From: Halobacteriales archaeon QS_5_70_15
Lineage (GTDB): Archaea > Halobacteriota > Halobacteria > Halobacteriales > Haloarculaceae
Length of the DNA: 9,153 nt
Direction of reading: 5' to 3'
Assembly: GCA_003022005.1 (NCBI GenBank)
Contig: PXRQ01000044.1
Location: forward strand, 1-9,153
The notes under the pieces are model-generated. The model saw nothing but the letters and a program-made list of their open reading frames with translations. It did not search any database and was not told the DNA's origin. The position numbers and the translations under genes are program-made. How positions within the stretch are numbered: the stretch's first letter is position 1; every line of letters starts with the position of its first letter. Positions 5,566 to 9,153 of the stretch are shown here, piece by piece.

Positions 5566-7005
5566 ATGGCAGCGACCGTCCCCGCCCCGGTGCCGGAACT
5601 CGCCGACCGTGCCGAGCGGTGCGCCGACCGCCTCCGAGAGGCCGACCGCACCCTGCTGGTTTCCCACATCGACGCCGACGGGCTGACGAGCGCGGGCGTG
5701 GCCGCCACCGCGCTCCGGCGGGCCGACATCCCCTTCGAGACGGTCTTCAAGAAACAGCTCGACGACCGCGAGGTGGCGAGCATCGCCGCCCGCGAGTACG
5801 ACACCGTCCTGTTCACGGACTTCGGGAGCGGCCAGCTCGACGCCATCGCCGAGTACGAGCGCCGGGGGGCGTTCACGCCCGTGATCGCCGACCACCACCA
5901 GCCCGCCGACGCCGGGACGGAGTTCCACCTCAACCCGCTGCTGGAGGGCATCGACGGCGCCTCGGAGCTGTCGGGGGCGGGCGCGGCGTACCTCCTCGCG
6001 CGGGCGCTCGAGGACGCGAACGCGAACGGGGACGGGCGGGACAACCGCGACCTCGCGGCGCTCGCCGTCGTGGGGGCCGTCGGGGACATGCAGGCCTCGG
6101 GCGGGGAGCTCCACGGCGCGAACGCGGCGCTCGTCGAGGACGGCGTCGCCGCGGGCGTCCTCGAGGAGTCGACGGACCTCGCGGTCTACGGCAAGCAGAC
6201 GCGGCCGCTCCCGAAGCTCCTCGAGTACGCGACCGACGTGTTCGTCCCCGGGATCTCGAACAGTCAGCGGGGGGCGGTAGAGTTCCTCTCCGAACTCGAC
6301 GTCGACTGCCGCGACGGCGAGGACTGGAAGCGGTGGGTCGATCTGACCGACGCCGAGCGCCAGCGGCTCGCGAGCGCGCTCCTGCAGCGGGCCGTCGAGC
6401 GTGGCGTCCCCTCGCGGAAGATCGACCGGCTCGTCGGGACCACCTACACCCTGCTCGAGGAGCCCGAGGGGACCGAACTCCGGGACGCGAGCGAGTTCTC
6501 GACGCTGCTGAACGCGACGGCCAGGTACGAGCGGGCCGACGTCGGGCTCGCGGTCTGTCTCGGCGACCGGGGTTCGGGGCTCGACCGGGCGCGCGAACTG
6601 CTCCGCAACCACCGGCGCAACCTCTCGGAGGGCCTCCAGTACGTGAAACGCGAGGGTGTCACCCGCGAGGATCACGTCCAGTGGTTCGACGCCGGCGAGG
6701 AGATCCGCGAGACCATCGTCGGCATCGTCGCGGGGATGGCCTACGGGAGCGACGGCGTCGACCGCGGCGTTCCGATCCTGGCGTTCGCCCGCAAGAGCGA
6801 CGAGGAGACGAAGGTCTCGGCCCGCGGGACGGGCACGCTCGTCCGGCGGGGACTGGACCTCTCGCGGGTGGTGGGCGAGGCGAGCGCCGCAGTGGGGGGG
6901 AGGGGCGGCGGCCACGACGTCGCCGCCGGCGCGACCATCCCCGCGGGGTCCGAGGCCGAGTTCGTCGCCGAAGCCGGCCGGGTCGTCGGCGAACAGCTCG
7001 GATGA
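5566..7005 (+). CDS. RecJ-like single-strand DNA exonuclease (DHH/DHHA1, archaeal GAN type)
   Basis: The 479-residue product has all the DHH phosphoesterase motifs: SHIDADG (His34, Asp36, Asp38), LFTDFGSG (Asp85), ADHHQP (Asp109-His110-His111) and AVGDM (Asp174). These bind the two catalytic Mn/Mg ions. The C-terminal DHHA1 domain ends in GGRGGGH (444-450), which contacts nucleic acid. Length and domain order match archaeal RecJ homologues, including GAN, the nuclease that binds GINS in the archaeal CMG-like replisome. Haloarchaea carry several RecJ paralogues, and I cannot tell which this is. Expected roles are single-strand DNA or RNA trimming in replication and repair. I chose ATG 5566 over 5545 because of the TATA-like element and because the extra MARYPST looks unconserved; 5545 gives 486 residues. 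The stop overlaps the ATG of a small rhodanese-like gene (ATGA, 7002-7005), implying coupled expression. Confidence 0.9.
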   Translation: MAATVPAPVPELADRAERCADRLREADRTLLVSHIDADGLTSAGVAATALRRADIPFETVFKKQLDDREVASIAAREYDTVLFTDFGSGQLDAIAEYERRGAFTPVIADHHQPADAGTEFHLNPLLEGIDGASELSGAGAAYLLARALEDANANGDGRDNRDLAALAVVGAVGDMQASGGELHGANAALVEDGVAAGVLEESTDLAVYGKQTRPLPKLLEYATDVFVPGISNSQRGAVEFLSELDVDCRDGEDWKRWVDLTDAERQRLASALLQRAVERGVPSRKIDRLVGTTYTLLEEPEGTELRDASEFSTLLNATARYERADVGLAVCLGDRGSGLDRARELLRNHRRNLSEGLQYVKREGVTREDHVQWFDAGEEIRETIVGIVAGMAYGSDGVDRGVPILAFARKSDEETKVSARGTGTLVRRGLDLSRVVGEASAAVGGRGGGHDVAAGATIPAGSEAEFVAEAGRVVGEQLG

Positions 7006-7166
7006 GCGACCGGTCCCGGCGGACGTATCTCGACGACCCGCGGACGGCGAGAGCCCTCGGTCTCGTCGCGTTCGGGCTCCACTTCCTCGGCGCCGAGGAC
7101 GTGGCGGTCTACGACGGGTCGCTCGCCGAGTGGGGCCGGACCGACCTCCCATTGGGGACCGACTGA
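7002..7166 (+). CDS. 54-aa rhodanese C-terminus-like protein without catalytic Cys
   Basis: The segment GLVAFGLHFLGAEDVAVYDGSLAEWGRTDLPLGTD matches the end of thiosulfate/mercaptopyruvate sulfurtransferases, whose signature is a helix, then LG-E-V--YDGS--EWG---LP. In complete rhodanese domains a loop with the catalytic Cys comes just before this helix. Here that place reads TYLDDPRTARA, with Leu10 about where the Cys would be, and everything upstream is missing. So it is either a remnant of a truncated sulfurtransferase gene or a deliberately short, non-catalytic protein. Its ATG overlaps the stop of the RecJ-like gene as ATGA and no Shine-Dalgarno sequence is seen, so it would depend on coupled translation. 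The frame is clean up to TGA 7164-7166, with normal codon use. I am fairly sure of the resemblance and unsure whether it is functional. Confidence 0.55.
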   Translation: MSDRSRRTYLDDPRTARALGLVAFGLHFLGAEDVAVYDGSLAEWGRTDLPLGTD

Positions 7167-7565
7167 CCGGGACGCCGGGACCGTCGACCCTCCCCGGCGG
7201 TCGCCGTACCCGGACCGGGGGACGGCGAACGGTCCCGAACCCGATCCCCCCGCGTCGCCGCCCCACCGTAGCGCCGGACGGTGGAACACGCCTGCCCGGC
7301 CGTCCCGGGACTTCGGGCGATCCTCCCGTGCAGGACGGTCGTCGCGCCGCTCCGGGACGGTCCGGTCGCGGGGCGGTCCGTCCTCACCAGCCCAGGAGGC
7401 CGCCGGTCCCCTCGTCGGCCATCGCCGGGTCGTACCCGATGCGTTCGAGGCCGACCTCGCGTACACCGGATCCACTTCCCGCGACGGGGCCGGCGGTCTC
7501 CGCGGAGGTGGTCGGCCCGTTACCGTCGGGCGATCCCGGCCCCGGAGCGCCCCCGGCTGCACGGA
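7167..7565. other. GC-rich gap between convergent genes, no gene supported
   Basis: Only GC-driven open frames occur. One minus-strand frame reads into GLERIGYDPAMADEGTGGLLGW before a stop at 7384-7386 and has haloarchaeal-looking codons. It has no recognisable homology and its upstream part is an off-frame shadow of the dehydrogenase gene, so I do not call it. Short palindromes such as GTCCCGGGAC (7302-7311) are present. Terminators for both converging genes should lie here, but no T-rich tract is evident. Confidence 0.5.
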
Positions 7566-8750
7566 TCAGCCCGAGTTCCCGTAGGACCTCGGGAGGCCGA
7601 GGACGTGCTGACCGACGTAGTTGAGGGCCATCTGCTGTGTGACGGGTGCGATGCGGAGCAGCCGGAGCTCCCGCCACCAGCGCTCGACGTCGTACTCGCG
7701 GGCGTAGCCGACGCCCCCGTGCGTCTGCATCGCCTGGTCGGCCGCCCGGAACGCGGTCTCCGTGGCCTCGTATTTGGCCATGTTCATCGCCGGGACGTAG
7801 TCGCGTCCGGTGTCGTACTGCCAGGCCGCCTTGTGGTTGAGGACCCGCGCGGTTTCGAGCCGGGACTTCAGCTTCGCCAGCGGGAACTGGATGCCCTGGT
7901 GGGCGCCGATCGGCTCGTCGAACACCTCCCGCTCGTTGGCGTACTCGACCGCCGTGTCGATGACGAGTTCGCCCGTGCCGACGGCGCCGGCCGCGTTGAC
8001 GATGCGCTCCACGTTGATCGTGTCGTGCATGTCCCTCCACCCGTCGTGGAGCGTCCCGAGGACCTGGGCCTCGTGGACCCGCAGGTCGTCGATGAACACC
8101 TGGAACGTGTTCGAGTAGTTGTAGCCCAGCTTGTGGATGCGCTCGATCTCGACGCCGTCCGCCGGCATGTCCACGACGAACAGGGTGATACCGTCGGTCT
8201 TCCTGTCGACGGCCTCGAGCGGCTTCGTCCGGGTGATGAGCAGCATCGCGTCCGCCCGGTCGGCCCCCGAGGTCCACATCTTCCGGCCGTTGATGACGAA
8301 CTCGTCGCCGTCGCGTTCCGCGCGCGTCTCGATGGCCAGCGTGTTGGTCCCGGCATCCGGCTCGGTCAGGCCCATACAGAACTCGAGAGTCCCGTCGACG
8401 ATCCCGGGGAGGTACCGCTCCTTCTGGGCCTCGGTCCCGTGCCGGGCGATGCCGAGACCGCCGAACACCGGCGTCAGGAGGTAGTACCAGGACCCGGCGG
8501 CGCCCGCACCCGCGGCGCAGATGCTCTCGATGACCAGCGAGAGGTCGAGCGCCCCCAGTCCCTGCCCGCCGTACTCCTCCGGGAGCACGAGGCCGAGCCA
8601 CCCGCCTTCGGCCAGCGCCTCCCAGTACTCCGTCGGGAACTCGTTCTCGTACTCCTTCTCCCGCCAGTACTCCGGCCCGAAGTTCTCGGAGACGAGGTCG
8701 TGGACCGCCGCCGCCATCATCTCCTGCTCCTCCGTCGGCTCGAAATCCAT
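7566..8750 (-). CDS. Acyl-CoA dehydrogenase family protein
   Basis: This FAD flavoenzyme should introduce a C2-C3 double bond into an acyl-CoA and pass electrons to an electron-transfer flavoprotein. The 394-residue product has the normal length and domain order. The N-terminal helical domain starts MDFEPTEEQEMMAAAVHDLV and reaches LPEEYGGQGLGALD. The middle beta domain shows GLTEPDAGTN (127-136) and GRKMWTSGA (155-163), and the C-terminal helical domain carries MQTHGGVGYAREYDVERWWRE (341-361). The catalytic Glu used by medium-chain enzymes, in a YEG motif, is absent: the site reads RIAPVTQQ. Glu248 in NVERIV matches the position used by isovaleryl- and long-chain-type enzymes, so an active enzyme of that kind is plausible. 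Substrate is unknown. The start at 8750 fits the family and a TATA box at leaderless distance; an in-frame ATG at 8831 would lie upstream of that box. The gene stands alone, convergent with the nuclease operon. Confidence 0.93.
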   Translation of the reverse strand: MDFEPTEEQEMMAAAVHDLVSENFGPEYWREKEYENEFPTEYWEALAEGGWLGLVLPEEYGGQGLGALDLSLVIESICAAGAGAAGSWYYLLTPVFGGLGIARHGTEAQKERYLPGIVDGTLEFCMGLTEPDAGTNTLAIETRAERDGDEFVINGRKMWTSGADRADAMLLITRTKPLEAVDRKTDGITLFVVDMPADGVEIERIHKLGYNYSNTFQVFIDDLRVHEAQVLGTLHDGWRDMHDTINVERIVNAAGAVGTGELVIDTAVEYANEREVFDEPIGAHQGIQFPLAKLKSRLETARVLNHKAAWQYDTGRDYVPAMNMAKYEATETAFRAADQAMQTHGGVGYAREYDVERWWRELRLLRIAPVTQQMALNYVGQHVLGLPRSYGNSG

Positions 8751-8775
8751 CGGTCCCAGGTGTGGATGTGACCGT

Positions 8776-8783
8776 GTTATAGC
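8776..8783 (-). promoter_or_regulatory. TATA box for the acyl-CoA dehydrogenase
   Basis: On the minus strand GCTATAAC lies 26-33 bases before the ATG at 8750, the spacing for a leaderless haloarchaeal transcript. It supports 8750 over the upstream in-frame ATG. Confidence 0.6.
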
Positions 8784-8850
8784 TTGTGTACCACGTCCTC
8801 GGTCGGCGCGGAGTCGGGGAGCCGTCTCCAACCAGTAGTTGCGACTGATC

Positions 8851-8890
8851 GTTTCAATGCATAGAATCTACTACGCTCTTGGGTTGAAAC
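8851..8890. repeat. Inverted repeat GTTTCAA ... TTGAAAC in a less GC-rich spacer
   Basis: GTTTCAA (8851-8857) and TTGAAAC (8884-8890) are exact reverse complements 26 bases apart. They lie in the stretch between the dehydrogenase promoter and hisH, which is clearly less GC-rich than the genes. The ends recall haloarchaeal CRISPR repeat termini, but there is only one copy and no array. Minus-strand open frame crosses it, and I do not recognise the protein. The rest of the spacer up to the hisH promoter holds nothing I can name. Confidence 0.45.
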
Positions 8891-9014
8891 GGGCTGAGCG
8901 CGGTTCCTTGATTCACACCGCGCATACTGGCGGTTCTCCCCTGTGTCGCCTCGCCCAACAATCAGCCAGCACACGTCCGCTTCAGGGAACGAATGTAATA
9001 CTTCACGGGATGAG

Positions 9015-9024
9015 AAATAATATA
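9015..9024 (+). promoter_or_regulatory. TATA box for hisH
   Basis: AAATAATATA is the most AT-rich decamer near the right edge, centred about 28 bases before the GTG at 9048. Initiation is therefore expected at or very near the start codon. Together with the abrupt onset of HisH similarity, this supports a leaderless mRNA. Confidence 0.65.
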
Positions 9025-9047
9025 GTCCGTGGTTGCTAATTCTCTAT

Positions 9048-9153
9048 GTGAGCATCACCATCATCGACTACGGGGTCGGAAATCTCCGGAGTCTTCAGCG
9101 TGGGCTCGAACGGGCCGATGCGACGGTGTCCCTTTCGAGCGACCCAGCCGAAA
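9048..9153 (+). CDS. hisH: Imidazole glycerol phosphate synthase, glutaminase subunit HisH (5' part)
   Basis: Thirty-five codons are visible before the window ends, reading (M)SITIIDYGVGNLRSLQRGLERADATV. This is the diagnostic N-terminus of HisH (DYG-GNLRS), a class I glutamine amidotransferase. HisH releases ammonia from glutamine for HisF in the fifth step of histidine synthesis. Full proteins are about 200-220 residues, so the catalytic Cys and the His/Glu lie beyond the edge. I chose GTG 9048 because similarity starts exactly there and the TATA box is at leaderless spacing; an upstream in-frame TTG at 9033 would add unrelated residues. An ATG at 9046 overlaps the GTG but is out of frame and meets TGA immediately (ATGTGA). 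Identity is confident despite the short length. Confidence 0.9.
   Translation, partial: MSITIIDYGVGNLRSLQRGLERADATVSLSSDPAE

Noticed and set aside
5536..7266. Long minus-strand open frame opposite the RecJ-like gene
   Set aside because: It has no recognisable domains; the plus strand encodes every DHH/DHHA1 motif.
8851..8890. CRISPR array
   Set aside because: Only one repeat-like unit is present; there are no further copies, spacers or cas genes.
8777..8974. 65-residue minus-strand ORF upstream of the dehydrogenase
   Set aside because: It runs across the dehydrogenase TATA box, resembles no family I know and has no promoter of its own.

Overview
The window looks like part of a haloarchaeal (class Halobacteria) chromosome. 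Most of it is very GC-rich, the predicted proteins are acidic, genes are joined by ATGA overlaps, and several genes have a TATA-like element about 25-30 bases before the start codon with no room for a leader, as expected for leaderless archaeal transcripts. The recognisable proteins are of archaeal or haloarchaeal type. I cannot name the genus from sequence alone.

Layout. (1) 1-1050 is a decayed, less GC-rich accessory block. It holds a receiver-PAS sensor/regulator gene broken by a frameshift, which runs into the 3' end of an IS1595-like transposase. A perfect 10-bp inverted repeat sits directly before the regulator's ATG, and a related motif follows the transposase stop in inverted orientation. 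(2) 1249-1398 (minus) is a 49-residue zinc-ribbon protein with its own TATA box. (3) About 1431-1905 is GC-rich with no gene I can support. (4) 1906-4553 (plus) is the tetrapyrrole operon: hemC (porphobilinogen deaminase), a SUMT/cobA-type uroporphyrinogen-III methyltransferase and hemD (uroporphyrinogen-III synthase). Together they turn porphobilinogen into precorrin-2, the branch point to siroheme, cobalamin and the archaeal siroheme-dependent haem route. (5) 4761-5192 (minus) is a Rieske [2Fe-2S] protein. (6) 5193-5565 is an intergenic region dense in perfect inverted repeats. (7) 5566-7005 (plus) is a DHH-DHHA1 nuclease of the archaeal RecJ/GAN type, coupled by ATGA to a 54-residue protein that looks like the C-terminal end of a rhodanese without its catalytic Cys. 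(8) 7167-7565 is a convergent gap. (9) 7566-8750 (minus) is an acyl-CoA dehydrogenase. (10) The right edge carries a less GC-rich intergenic stretch and the start of hisH on the plus strand.

The confident genes are ordinary haloarchaeal metabolism and DNA maintenance. I found no clear new defence system or other large undescribed system. The observations most worth checking are: the matching inverted motifs flanking the regulator-transposase block; a 24-codon ORF with its own Shine-Dalgarno-like sequence that bridges cobA and hemD with overlaps at both ends; the Cys-less rhodanese-like small protein coupled to the RecJ-like nuclease; and the palindrome cluster upstream of that nuclease.
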